Assembly (NCBI GenBank): GCA_046498185.1
Contig: JAWOBE010000076.1
Coordinates: 1-64,000 of the forward strand
Direction: 5' to 3'
Length of the DNA: 64,000 nucleotides
From: CAYXDR01 sp046498185
Lineage (GTDB): Bacteria > Desulfobacterota > DSM-4660 > Desulfatiglandales > Desulfatiglandaceae
The notes under the pieces were generated by a model. It searched no databases, was not told the DNA's origin, and was given only the letters and a program-made list of their open reading frames with translations. Below, in pieces: positions 16,631-24,394 of this stretch. The position numbers and the translations under genes were made by a program. Each line of letters starts with the position of its first letter. Position 1 is the first letter of the stretch.

Positions 16631-17041
16631 ATGCATTTCAATCGAAAACTGGTCGCGATGATGATTTCAATCCCCGCCGTCGTGCTTTTAGCGACAGCTG
16701 GATTTCCAACCGCCACCGAGCTTCCATGCGAAATTGTAATTGAACATGAAGGTTACAAAAGGGATCTCAAACCCCCAGTGCACTTTCATCACCAGCAACA
16801 CTCGGAAGATTACGGCATCTCGTGCGACGAATGCCACCATGATTACGTGGATGGCGAAAATGTCTGGACGGAAGACATGGAAGTAAAAAAATGCGCATCT
16901 TGCCATGATTTGAATAAAAAACAAGGGAAAATAGATAAACTTAACAATGCATTTCACAAAAACTGTAGAATATGCCACAAAGAAGTAGGGGATGAAGACA
17001 ATGCCCCTTACAGGAACTGCAATGGTTGCCACTTGAAATAA
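16631..17041 (+). CDS. Periplasmic tetraheme cytochrome c3-family protein
   Basis: A 136-residue exported multiheme cytochrome. A Sec signal covers about residues 1-28. The mature chain has four CxxCH heme sites in order (CDECH, CASCH, CRICH, CNGCH) and the histidine-rich HFHHQQH segment that supplies distal axial ligands in class III cytochromes. Type I c3 proteins shuttle electrons from periplasmic hydrogenases and formate dehydrogenases to membrane complexes in sulfate reducers. The lysine-rich second half resembles the usual interaction surface. AGGAGGGACAGACA precedes ATG 16631. It has its own promoter and a strong terminator, so it is monocistronic, and it sits close to the dsr operon it would serve. 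Confidence 0.93.
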   Translation: MHFNRKLVAMMISIPAVVLLATAGFPTATELPCEIVIEHEGYKRDLKPPVHFHHQQHSEDYGISCDECHHDYVDGENVWTEDMEVKKCASCHDLNKKQGKIDKLNNAFHKNCRICHKEVGDEDNAPYRNCNGCHLK

Positions 17042-17084
17042 TTCGGTTAAATAAAGCTCTTCAAAACAGAAAATAACGATAATG

Positions 17085-17121
17085 AAAAGGCCGACCGTTC
17101 AATGAACGGTCGGCCTTTTTT
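17085..17121 (+). terminator. Rho-independent terminator after cytochrome c3
   Basis: A perfect 12-bp stem GGCCGACCGTTC / GAACGGTCGGCC (17089-17100 and 17104-17115) with a 3-base loop, extended by A/T pairing, is followed by TTTTTT on the plus strand. On the minus strand a shorter T run makes it a plausible weaker terminator for the convergent ferredoxin gene. A direct repeat (TTGATGCCAAC twice) follows at about 17122-17143. Confidence 0.92.
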
Positions 17122-17164
17122 CTTGATGCCAACTTGATGCCAACAAAAACGACGGCGTCCCTTT

Positions 17165-17353
17165 TTATACCTCGGTCACGGTAATAGCTTCCGCCTCACA
17201 CACCTCGACACAGCTTTCGCAACCAAGGCATTCCTCTGCATTGACCGGGACGGACTTACCGTCTTCCATCTCATAAACGTCAACGGGACATACCTCTACA
17301 CATTCTTCACAGCCTTCACATTTCTCCTGATCAACCACCACTTCATAACCCAT
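17165..17353 (-). CDS. 2x[4Fe-4S] ferredoxin
   Basis: A 62-residue low-potential electron carrier. Two cluster motifs are evident: C-x2-C-x2-C-x3-CP (CEGCEECVEVCP) and CLGCESCVEVC, with the long acidic stretch typical of clostridial-type ferredoxins. ATG 17353 is used, with GGGAGG 9 bases upstream; a TTG three codons earlier is unlikely. It may donate to or accept from AOR, sulfite reductase or hydrogenases, though no partner is encoded next to it. It lies 267 bases downstream of dsrP on the same strand and is probably an independent unit. Confidence 0.92.
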   Translation of the reverse strand: MGYEVVVDQEKCEGCEECVEVCPVDVYEMEDGKSVPVNAEECLGCESCVEVCEAEAITVTEV

Positions 17354-17600
17354 AGGTCTCAACCTCCCAAGTAATAATGTATGAAAATAATAAAATACTT
17401 CGTGGCTCTACAAGTACTTACACACGGCCCAGGGACAACACGCCTCACACGACTACGCCGCTATATCAGCATGTTCACGCCGGGATACACGTGCACTTTC
17501 AATAAATTAGCGCGTTATCTAGCAGAGAGCCCTGGTACTGTCAAGCATTTTTACTCCCTTTAAACGAGCCGCGAATTCCCGCACCCATTAATAAAAAACC

Positions 17601-17630
17601 AGAAAAAGCGCGCCGGAGACCTAGGCGCCG
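17601..17630 (-). terminator. Possible weak terminator of the dsr operon
   Basis: On the minus strand GCGCC and GGCGC flank the dsrP stop codon and are followed by GCTTTTTC. The 5-bp stem is short but fully GC, and it is the only candidate between dsrP and the ferredoxin gene. Confidence 0.35.
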
Positions 17631-18778
17631 ACTTCTTCTTTTACCGAGACAGCAATCTTGAAAAGCACGGTCAATATAAAAAGACCCGTCGCCCACACAC
17701 CGAAGGTAATACCCAGTTCCGGCGCTGTTGGCCAATACTCTGTGACTTTTTCGAACGGATTGGGGATGAACCCTCCAACCACGAGCGCCATACCTTTGTC
17801 GATCCATGTAGAGATAAAAACCGCGATACATCCAGCTATGAGTGTTGATTCCCTCCTCCTGAATGCAGGTACGATCAGCAACACCAGTGCGATCAATGAG
17901 AATAACGCGGCGGCCCACATCCATGGAACCAGATTGTTATGCCCATGAAGCCCCACGAACAAGTACTCGAACGTGTGCATATGACCTGGAATTTGGCTGT
18001 AAAACGCCGTGAACAACTCCAGCAGGAAGAAAAATACGTTGAGTATAAACGCGTAGGCGACAATTCCGCCCAGTGTGCGGATCTGCTCCCGTCCGGGATC
18101 GAATTTGGTAAATCTCCTGACGACCAGGCATAAAAGAATAAGTATCGCCGGCCCCGAGGCAAATGCGGAGGCCAGGAAGCGGGCGGCCATAATGGCGGTC
18201 AGCCAGTAATGTCTTCCAGGAATCCCTGCATACAGGAATGCTGTCACGGTGTGAATGCTGAATGCCCATGGTATGGAAATATAAATTAAGACCTTCACCC
18301 ACGATTGATATTTGATTCCCTTGCGCTCCGCACTCAAAACATTCCAACCGATAATAATGTTGAGAAACAGATATCCGTTAAGAACTAACATATCCCAGAA
18401 CAGAATCGAGTTGGGCGTCGGATACATGATGACGTTCATGAGTCTGACAGGATTCCCGAGGTCCACGATTACAAACAACAAGCACATCGTCACAGCCGCT
18501 ACGGCGAGAAATTCACCGAGGATCGTAATTCGGCCGAACGCCTTGTAATCGTGCAGGTAATAAGGAAGTACGACCATGACGCCTCCAGCCGCAACCCCAA
18601 CCAGATAGGTCAATTGGGCTATATAAAACCCCCACGAAACATCCCTGCTCAATCCCGTGACTTTAAGCCCCATTTTGAATTGGTACAGGTAGCAGAAAAA
18701 CCCTATCGCCATGACCCCGAGCAGCGACAAGATCCACCACCAGTACCGATTGCTTCCACGCAGCGCTTTATCAAGCAT
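17621..18778 (-). CDS. dsrP: DsrP, NrfD-family membrane subunit of the DsrMKJOP complex
   Basis: A 385-residue integral membrane quinone-interacting subunit with about 10 hydrophobic helices (for example YIAQLTYLVGVAAGGVMVVLPYYL and GEFLAVAAVTMCLLFVIVDLG). With DsrO and DsrJ it forms the periplasm-facing half of DsrMKJOP, which links the menaquinone pool and periplasmic electrons to cytoplasmic sulfite reduction through DsrC. The start at 18778 follows GAGGTC and lies 7 bases after the dsrO stop. The length fits the family (about 380-410). It is the last gene of the operon. Confidence 0.96.
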   Translation of the reverse strand: MLDKALRGSNRYWWWILSLLGVMAIGFFCYLYQFKMGLKVTGLSRDVSWGFYIAQLTYLVGVAAGGVMVVLPYYLHDYKAFGRITILGEFLAVAAVTMCLLFVIVDLGNPVRLMNVIMYPTPNSILFWDMLVLNGYLFLNIIIGWNVLSAERKGIKYQSWVKVLIYISIPWAFSIHTVTAFLYAGIPGRHYWLTAIMAARFLASAFASGPAILILLCLVVRRFTKFDPGREQIRTLGGIVAYAFILNVFFFLLELFTAFYSQIPGHMHTFEYLFVGLHGHNNLVPWMWAAALFSLIALVLLIVPAFRRRESTLIAGCIAVFISTWIDKGMALVVGGFIPNPFEKVTEYWPTAPELGITFGVWATGLFILTVLFKIAVSVKEEVGA

Positions 18779-18785
18779 AACGACC

Positions 18786-19586
18786 TCATACTATATAGAA
18801 AACGTTCGGTTCCGTGCCCAGCTCAGGCTTTCTACGTATCGAATAATTAGCCCGGAGCGCTTTTCTGACTCGCGAATCGGGATTCGACAGGTCGCCGAAA
18901 ATGAGCACCTCCTCCTTTATCTTATCGGCGGCCTCCACACAAGCCGGCATCATTCCCTTGGCGATTCTTTCCGCGCAGAACGTGCATTTCTCTACCACTC
19001 CCTTGGAACGTGTGGGATAGTCGGGATTCGGTGGAAAATCAGGATTCAGGTCTTCTGGCGCTTTCCTGGGATCTCCGTAATTGAAACTCCGTGCTCCGAA
19101 GGGACAGGCCGCCATGCAGAACCTGCAGCCTATACAACGGTGCATGTCCATCATGACAACACCATCGCTCCGCTGCCAGGTAGCCCTGGTGGGACAAACC
19201 CTGCAGCACGGGGGATTCGCGCAGTGGTTGCAGGTAATCAGAAAAAATTTGTCTCTATATTCTTCAGACGCATAATCATGCTGCTGGCCTGGAAAAATAT
19301 GTTCATACTGCTCTTTCCAGATCCACTTGATTTCATCTTTTGTATTCCCGACATCAGGTACATTATGCTCTCGGTGGCAGGCAGCAATGCAGGCGTCCAT
19401 GATTTCGTCGTCCATGTACCTCATATCGATAACCATCGCCCATCGCTTCCCCTTTGTGAGAGGAGTCGACTTCATCGATGCTTCCAGGTCACCGGGGGCG
19501 AGTACATCGACGGCGGCCTTACCGCCTGCGGCCAGTAAGGTCGAAAGGCCGGCGACCTTAAGGAAATTCCTTCTGTCCATCCCCAT
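18786..19586 (-). CDS. dsrO: DsrO, periplasmic iron-sulfur subunit (Tat-exported)
   Basis: A 266-residue ferredoxin-like protein with a twin-arginine signal (MDRRNFLKVAG followed by a hydrophobic stretch), so it is exported folded. Cluster-binding cysteines follow in CNHCANPPCCRVCP, CIGCRFCMAACPFG and CTFCAERI, with an N-terminal CIAACHREHN group. It transfers electrons between DsrJ and DsrP. ATG 19586 overlaps the last base of the dsrJ TGA stop (TGATG), and an in-frame GTG lies one codon earlier; AAGGAG is upstream of both. Position and motif order match sulfate-reducer dsrO. Confidence 0.96.
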   Translation of the reverse strand: MGMDRRNFLKVAGLSTLLAAGGKAAVDVLAPGDLEASMKSTPLTKGKRWAMVIDMRYMDDEIMDACIAACHREHNVPDVGNTKDEIKWIWKEQYEHIFPGQQHDYASEEYRDKFFLITCNHCANPPCCRVCPTRATWQRSDGVVMMDMHRCIGCRFCMAACPFGARSFNYGDPRKAPEDLNPDFPPNPDYPTRSKGVVEKCTFCAERIAKGMMPACVEAADKIKEEVLIFGDLSNPDSRVRKALRANYSIRRKPELGTEPNVFYIV

Positions 19587-20053
19587 CACATATTCTCCTT
19601 AGGCTCGATGTGGCAATCCCAGCAATAGGGATCCAAACCCACATAATCATGACACTGGTCACAAAATTGGCTCTTGTTGTCGTGGCAATCCAAACATGTC
19701 GTCTGTACGCTCTTGTAATAAATTTTTTCAGCCCCGGCATCGTAAAATGCATCCGTATCTCCGGAAAGAACCTCCCGCATGTCACTGAGAAGCCTTGTGG
19801 GCAAATCCCCGCTTTCTTCTCCGGTGTAACGAAGCTCCTCTCTTACAACCGTATGTCGCCACTCATCCAGCAGTTGCATGTGCCAAACCTGCATATATGG
19901 TTTTGGAGCAACACACTGCCCGGCTTCCCTGGCCTTCTCGGTAAGCTCGGGGGTAGGCGCCTTTGCAGCTTTCCCCAAATTAAAAAAGAACGGGGACATA
20001 AGCAAGCCCACACCGATGATAAGCCCGGCTATGATCTTACCTCCATCATACAT
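19586..20053 (-). CDS. dsrJ: DsrJ, triheme periplasmic cytochrome c
   Basis: A 155-residue protein with an uncleaved-type N-terminal hydrophobic segment (KIIAGLIIGVGLLMSPFFF) and three CxxCH sites near the C-terminus (CLDCH, CDQCH, CWDCH). A conserved cysteine in GQCVAPKPYMQ precedes the hemes; in characterised DsrJ proteins a cysteine is a proposed unusual His/Cys heme ligand. ATG 20053 is chosen over 20164 because it puts the signal anchor at the N-terminus and overlaps the dsrK stop by 8 bases (ATGTATGA), the usual coupling. It transfers electrons on the periplasmic side of DsrMKJOP. Confidence 0.95.
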   Translation of the reverse strand: MYDGGKIIAGLIIGVGLLMSPFFFNLGKAAKAPTPELTEKAREAGQCVAPKPYMQVWHMQLLDEWRHTVVREELRYTGEESGDLPTRLLSDMREVLSGDTDAFYDAGAEKIYYKSVQTTCLDCHDNKSQFCDQCHDYVGLDPYCWDCHIEPKENM

Positions 20054-21677
20054 CCTCTTCGTCCTCCATGCCAGGAAGGGTTTCACTGCGAAGATCAGTC
20101 GTCCGCTTCTTCTCATCGTCAAAAACCAATGCATTGGCGACAAGCTCATGAATTCCGCAGACATCTACGCCAGGCACCCAGTAGTCCATGAGCGCCGGAA
20201 ATACAGCCCTGTCAATCGCACAGATGCATGAAAGCATGTTCACGTCGTGTTTTTCGTGTACATGCCTGACTGCGTTGGCCCTCGGCATACCGCCGCGCAT
20301 CCGGAGTTCCATATCTTCACCGGCGTTGAGCCCGGAGCCGGCCCCACAACAGAAAGTCTGCTCCCGGATCGTGTTCTCCGGCATTTCAAAAAAGTTGTTG
20401 CAGACACTCTTGAGCACGTAGCGCGGTTCTTCGAGCAACCCCATACCCCGCGCCGGATTGCAGGAATCGTGATAGGTTACATTCAAATGATCGTTCCTAC
20501 TCGGGTCCAGCTTCAACTTCCCGTTACGGATGAGGTCTGCCGTGAATTCGATTATATGCACCATCTTTGTCGACGCAGCATTCTCGAACTTGGTCCCGGT
20601 TATAGGTGACACCGGTTGCTCCAGAAAATCCGCCGGACCGTTGAAAGTATCCATGTACTGGTTTATAACCCGCCACATGTGTCCGCACTCTCCGCCCAGT
20701 ATCCATTTGGCTCCCAGGCGCTTGGCCTCCGCATACATTTTGGCGTTCAGGCGCTTGGCCATTTCATGGCTTGTGAAAAACCCGAAGTTCCCGCCCTCTG
20801 ATGCATAGGTGCTCCAAGTGATATCGAGCCCCATACTCTTGAGGTAATGGAACAGCATCATATAGCCCATACAGGTAAACGTTCCGGGATCGGCGAAAAC
20901 ATCGCCGGAAGGTGTGATGAAAAGGATTTCGGCGCCCTTGCGGTTGAAATCCTGCTCCATACGGATCCCTGTTATATCCTCGATTTCATCGGTGAAAAAA
21001 TCCATCATGTCTTTGTAGGCATGAGGCTGTATCCCGAGATGATTTCCGGTCCGGTAACAGTTCGCCACGGGAGCTGCAATCCAGTCGATGTTGAGCCCGA
21101 TAAGGTTGGTCAGCTCGCGGCCTATAATGGTGGTCTCGGCGGTATCTATTCCGTAAGGACAGAAAAGTGAGCAACGCCGACATTCGCTGCACTGATAAAG
21201 ATAATACCACCATTCCTTCAATACATCCTCGGTCAGTTCTCTTGCCCCTGCCCATTTTCCAAAAATTTTGCCGCCGGTGGTAAACTCTTTCCGGTAAACT
21301 GAACGAAGCAATTCGGCACGCAGGACCGGCATATTCTTCGGATCTCCGGACCCGATGAAAAAATGGCATTTGTCGGCACACGCCCCACACCGCACACATA
21401 TATCCATGAAAACCTTGAATGTACGGAATTTACCAAGGCGGTCGCGCATTCCTTCGATTATGGTTTCTTTCCAATTCTCAGGCAGCTTCCAGTCTTCCTC
21501 TTCTGGATTCCATTCCCTCGGATTCGGCATGCCGACATACTTGAGACTATTGGGCTTGCCGGCATAGCAATAAATTCCCGGCTTTATTTTAACCGGCTCG
21601 TCCATCCATCCTTTGAGCGCAGGAGGAGAATGATGGATGTCTGCGGTTTCGCCAGGTTTCGGTGTATCATCAGACAT
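20046..21677 (-). CDS. dsrK: DsrK, HdrD-like cytoplasmic iron-sulfur subunit
   Basis: A 543-residue catalytic subunit. It has two [4Fe-4S] motifs (CVRCGACADKCHFF at ~91-104 and CSECRRCSLFCPYG) and the C-terminal CCG-domain cysteines (YHDSCNPARG, then FCCGAGSG) that in HdrD-type proteins hold the noncubane cluster acting on disulfides. DsrK is thought to reduce the DsrC trisulfide produced by sulfite reductase. AGGAGTAGCC precedes ATG 21677, and the dsrM TAG stop lies inside this sequence, so translation is coupled to dsrM. The length matches sulfate-reducer DsrK. Confidence 0.97.
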   Translation of the reverse strand: MSDDTPKPGETADIHHSPPALKGWMDEPVKIKPGIYCYAGKPNSLKYVGMPNPREWNPEEEDWKLPENWKETIIEGMRDRLGKFRTFKVFMDICVRCGACADKCHFFIGSGDPKNMPVLRAELLRSVYRKEFTTGGKIFGKWAGARELTEDVLKEWWYYLYQCSECRRCSLFCPYGIDTAETTIIGRELTNLIGLNIDWIAAPVANCYRTGNHLGIQPHAYKDMMDFFTDEIEDITGIRMEQDFNRKGAEILFITPSGDVFADPGTFTCMGYMMLFHYLKSMGLDITWSTYASEGGNFGFFTSHEMAKRLNAKMYAEAKRLGAKWILGGECGHMWRVINQYMDTFNGPADFLEQPVSPITGTKFENAASTKMVHIIEFTADLIRNGKLKLDPSRNDHLNVTYHDSCNPARGMGLLEEPRYVLKSVCNNFFEMPENTIREQTFCCGAGSGLNAGEDMELRMRGGMPRANAVRHVHEKHDVNMLSCICAIDRAVFPALMDYWVPGVDVCGIHELVANALVFDDEKKRTTDLRSETLPGMEDEEDV

Positions 21678-21679
21678 GG

Positions 21680-22756
21680 CTACTCCTTTTCTTCCTGTTC
21701 TGCTTCATCCAAACCTTTCTCGACAGGCAGCCCGACGTCGATCATATGCTCCCTGAATTCATCCTCGTATTCCTCGTATGTATGAGTCGGAACCGGGTAA
21801 TTCCATGGGTTCACATGTCTCATATACCGGTTATTGTTGCAAAGATTTCTTGTCGGGCTCAGAAATACACCTGCGAAATGCATGAGTTTGCTGAACGGAA
21901 AATAAGCGATGAGAACACACAACACGAATAAATGAATATAGAATATAACTCCAATCCCATCCAGTATTTCCGGATTGGGACTGAACGCGAAAAGCCCCAG
22001 CGCAAGTTCTTTCACCAAAGTAATGTCAACCCGAATAAAATAACGCATCAGGATACCGGTCTGGGCGAGTGCAAGGATAAGAAATAACGGGAAAAAATCC
22101 GATGCTAGAGAGATATACCTGGTCTGCGGAATATATATCCTTCTTATCACGAGATATGCAACCGCCGCCATCAACAGTCCGTCGGTCAAATAAACGCCCG
22201 GGGACCCAAGCCCTACAAAAGGCAAGGCGCCCATTTGCATAAACCCATCGAGACTTTCAAGCAGATGTACAAACCATGGCACCGGCTCAAGAAAAAATCT
22301 GAAATGTCGGAGAAAAACAACCAGAAATGAATAATGGAACGCAAGGGCCGACACCCAAAGCCACAGTTCCCACTGAAAGTTTATCCTGGGACTTCCATCC
22401 TCTTTCGTTGCGTATTCCAGCCGGATATTCCTAAAGAGAGAGCGGAAAGTCAGGACTTCGAATATCATTCGTACAACAGCTCCTGCGCCGCTGCGCGGAT
22501 TGTCTATCGGATTCGACTTTATCCAGGGGAAAGACCACTGCTGACCAGCGGTAGTCGGTATCCTGAAAGGGACCGGTGACCGACCCCAGTCCACCACCCG
22601 GTATATGATCCCGACAAAAAAAATCGCCATGGCCGCGTAGGGGACGAAGATGCCGAAAAACTGTGTCATCCCCAACGCGCCGACACCAATAAGCGGCACA
22701 AGCACTACAAGGGTAACGGCAACGCCCGCAATCACGATGCTCATTATGAAGTTCAT
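21680..22756 (-). CDS. dsrM: DsrM, NarI-like membrane cytochrome b subunit
   Basis: A 358-residue membrane protein with about six hydrophobic helices. It begins with a hydrophobic N-terminal helix (MSIVIAGVAVTLVVLVPLIGVG), and the NarI-type region follows with histidines suited to bind two hemes b (FHYSFLVVFLRHFRFF, YIHLFVLCVLIAYFPFSKLMHFAGV). It exchanges electrons with menaquinone and passes them to DsrK. GAGGGAG precedes ATG 22756. The RsbRD gene lies 50 bases upstream in the same operon. Confidence 0.96.
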   Translation of the reverse strand: MNFIMSIVIAGVAVTLVVLVPLIGVGALGMTQFFGIFVPYAAMAIFFVGIIYRVVDWGRSPVPFRIPTTAGQQWSFPWIKSNPIDNPRSGAGAVVRMIFEVLTFRSLFRNIRLEYATKEDGSPRINFQWELWLWVSALAFHYSFLVVFLRHFRFFLEPVPWFVHLLESLDGFMQMGALPFVGLGSPGVYLTDGLLMAAVAYLVIRRIYIPQTRYISLASDFFPLFLILALAQTGILMRYFIRVDITLVKELALGLFAFSPNPEILDGIGVIFYIHLFVLCVLIAYFPFSKLMHFAGVFLSPTRNLCNNNRYMRHVNPWNYPVPTHTYEEYEDEFREHMIDVGLPVEKGLDEAEQEEKE

Positions 22757-22806
22757 ATTCAGCTCCCTCTACGGTTTCCTTACAATTTTAAACACTTTTT
22801 CATCAG

Positions 22807-23376
22807 TTAAGCGGGGCTCTCGCCTTCTTCTTCCGACCCAGCTTGGTTATGAACCGTCTCAGGATCATCCACCATAAGACGCGCCATACGGAGCAACCGC
22901 TCCACCTGGCGTGAAATTTCTTTCACACGGATCTCATATAGATCCTGCCGGCATCTCGAATAAATGTCGAAGGCAGCAAGCAACATTCGATCCACCCGAT
23001 CCTCAAAGGCACGGAGTTCCTCGGGGGATACATTTTTTCCCGATTTAGCGGCGGTCATACGTAAAACATCCTTCAAGCCCATTATAAATCTCAAGGCGTC
23101 GGAAGGTGAGAAATCTTGGACCGCGCGCACTCGCAGGATCTCGTCGAGGCTGTCTTTCCATGAATCCTGGCTCTTATCATCAATAAACCCATAGAGCACC
23201 TTCTCAAGAGCCGTTTCAAACCGACCACCCACCGGATTCGCGAATGCGTCCTTTTCTCTCCGAAGAAACCGTCCCGTTTCCTTGGGATAGGAATCCACAA
23301 GCATTGCATGCCACTTTTCAAAAATTTCGGCTCGACGCTGTTCAAAAATAAGCTGTAAGGTCATAACAAGAAACAC
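22807..23376 (-). CDS. RsbRD N-terminal domain protein heading the dsr operon
   Basis: A 189-residue all-helical protein resembling the RsbR N-terminal (RsbRD-type, nonheme-globin-like) sensory domain: IFEQRRAEIFEKWHAMLVDSYP at the start, then FSPSDALRFIMGLKDVLR and a C-terminal helix with YEIRVKEISRQVERLLRMARL. No output domain is attached. Genes of this kind are often found just before dsrMKJOP in sulfate reducers, and a sensory or assembly role has been supposed but, as far as I know, not proven. GTG 23376 with AGGGTGAGT upstream is used; ATG 23364 is the alternative. Confidence 0.85.
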   Translation of the reverse strand: MFLVMTLQLIFEQRRAEIFEKWHAMLVDSYPKETGRFLRREKDAFANPVGGRFETALEKVLYGFIDDKSQDSWKDSLDEILRVRAVQDFSPSDALRFIMGLKDVLRMTAAKSGKNVSPEELRAFEDRVDRMLLAAFDIYSRCRQDLYEIRVKEISRQVERLLRMARLMVDDPETVHNQAGSEEEGESPA

Positions 23377-23480
23377 TCACCCTATGTCAGCAGGAAGGTG
23401 ACGGGCCTTTCGGCTGGTCACGATTAAAGAAGACCGTTCGCTCCGGCACGGCAGGCCATGTCGCAAGACTGGCGGGTCGG

Positions 23481-23497
23481 AATAGTCCCCGACTATT
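23481..23497. promoter_or_regulatory. Inverted repeat at the dsr transcription start
   Basis: AATAGTC-CCC-GACTATT is a perfect 7-bp inverted repeat directly downstream of the -10 box of the dsr promoter, covering roughly +2 to +18. It may be a repressor operator or a short 5' mRNA hairpin. Confidence 0.5.
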
Positions 23498-23505
23498 GAA
23501 GCCGG

Positions 23506-23534
23506 TCTATAGACAATCCGATTCCGAGTGTCAA
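23506..23534 (-). promoter_or_regulatory. Sigma-70-type promoter of the RsbRD-dsrMKJOP operon
   Basis: The minus strand has TTGACA (23529-23534), a 17-base spacer and TATAGA (23506-23511). The start would be near 23499, about 120 bases before the RsbRD gene. It is the only strong match in the 244-base gap after sdhB, and it makes the dsr genes independent of sdhCAB. Confidence 0.75.
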
Positions 23535-23620
23535 GAAAAAATGTAGGCTCCTGCTGCAGTTATTAAAAGCAATGATTATTTAAAAATTGCCATGTCATCC
23601 TTGATTAAGTTTCAATTACG

Positions 23621-24394
23621 TCAAAATTTATCTGACAATAATGCCGCTTTGAAAAACTCTCTGTTGAGCCTGGCGATGTTCGAAATGGAAATTTCCTTCG
23701 GACATACCGCCTCGCATTCTCTTTCGTTGGAACAATTCCCGAACCCGAGGGATTCCATCCGCTTGGTCATCGACAAAACCCTTGCGGCCGCCTCCGGTTT
23801 TCCCTGGGGGAGCAGAACGAGATGGGAAACCTTCGCTGCCACGAACAGCATCGCCGACGCATTAGGGCAGGCCGCAACACAAGCTCCACAACCGATGCAT
23901 GCGGCCGCGTCCATGGCTTTCTCTGCGATGTCCTGGGGTACGGCGATTGTATTGGCATCCTGCGCACCACCGGTGTTCATCGATACATAGCCACCGGCCT
24001 GGATGATCCTGTCAAGTGCACTCCGGTCCACGATCAAATCCTTTACAACCTTGAATGCCCTCGCACGCCAAGGCTCCACCGCAATCGTGTCTCCGTCCGA
24101 AAATTTCCTCATGTGAAGCTGGCATAAAGTCATGCCCTTTTCAGGCCCATGGGCGATTCCGTTGACTAGTGCCCCGCACATCCCACAAATCCCTTCCCGA
24201 CAATCGCTGTCGAATTCGATCGGCTCCTTACCCTGGACAGCGAGCCTCTCGTTCACCACATCGAGCATTTCCAGGAAGGACATGTCCGTGGAAATTTCAT
24301 CGGCCTGAATCGTTTCGAAATAACCTTTATCTTTCGGTCCTTTTTGTCGCCACACTTTTAGTGTGACGGTGATTGTTTTTGCCTCGCGCGTCAC
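23621..24394 (-). CDS. sdhB: Succinate dehydrogenase / fumarate reductase iron-sulfur subunit
   Basis: A 257-residue electron-transfer subunit with three clusters. The [2Fe-2S] ligands lie in CREGICGMCGALVNG, the [4Fe-4S] ligands in CIGCGACVAACPNAS, and the last set in CSNERECEAVCPKE. GTG 24394 overlaps the sdhA stop by 4 bases (GTGA), with AGGAG upstream. The sequence type (with MTREAKTITVTLKVWRQ start and SNIARLNREF end) fits the epsilon/Bacteroides-like group that pairs with a single di-heme membrane subunit. In sulfate reducers it oxidises succinate or reduces fumarate with menaquinone. Confidence 0.95.
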   Translation of the reverse strand: MTREAKTITVTLKVWRQKGPKDKGYFETIQADEISTDMSFLEMLDVVNERLAVQGKEPIEFDSDCREGICGMCGALVNGIAHGPEKGMTLCQLHMRKFSDGDTIAVEPWRARAFKVVKDLIVDRSALDRIIQAGGYVSMNTGGAQDANTIAVPQDIAEKAMDAAACIGCGACVAACPNASAMLFVAAKVSHLVLLPQGKPEAAARVLSMTKRMESLGFGNCSNERECEAVCPKEISISNIARLNREFFKAALLSDKF

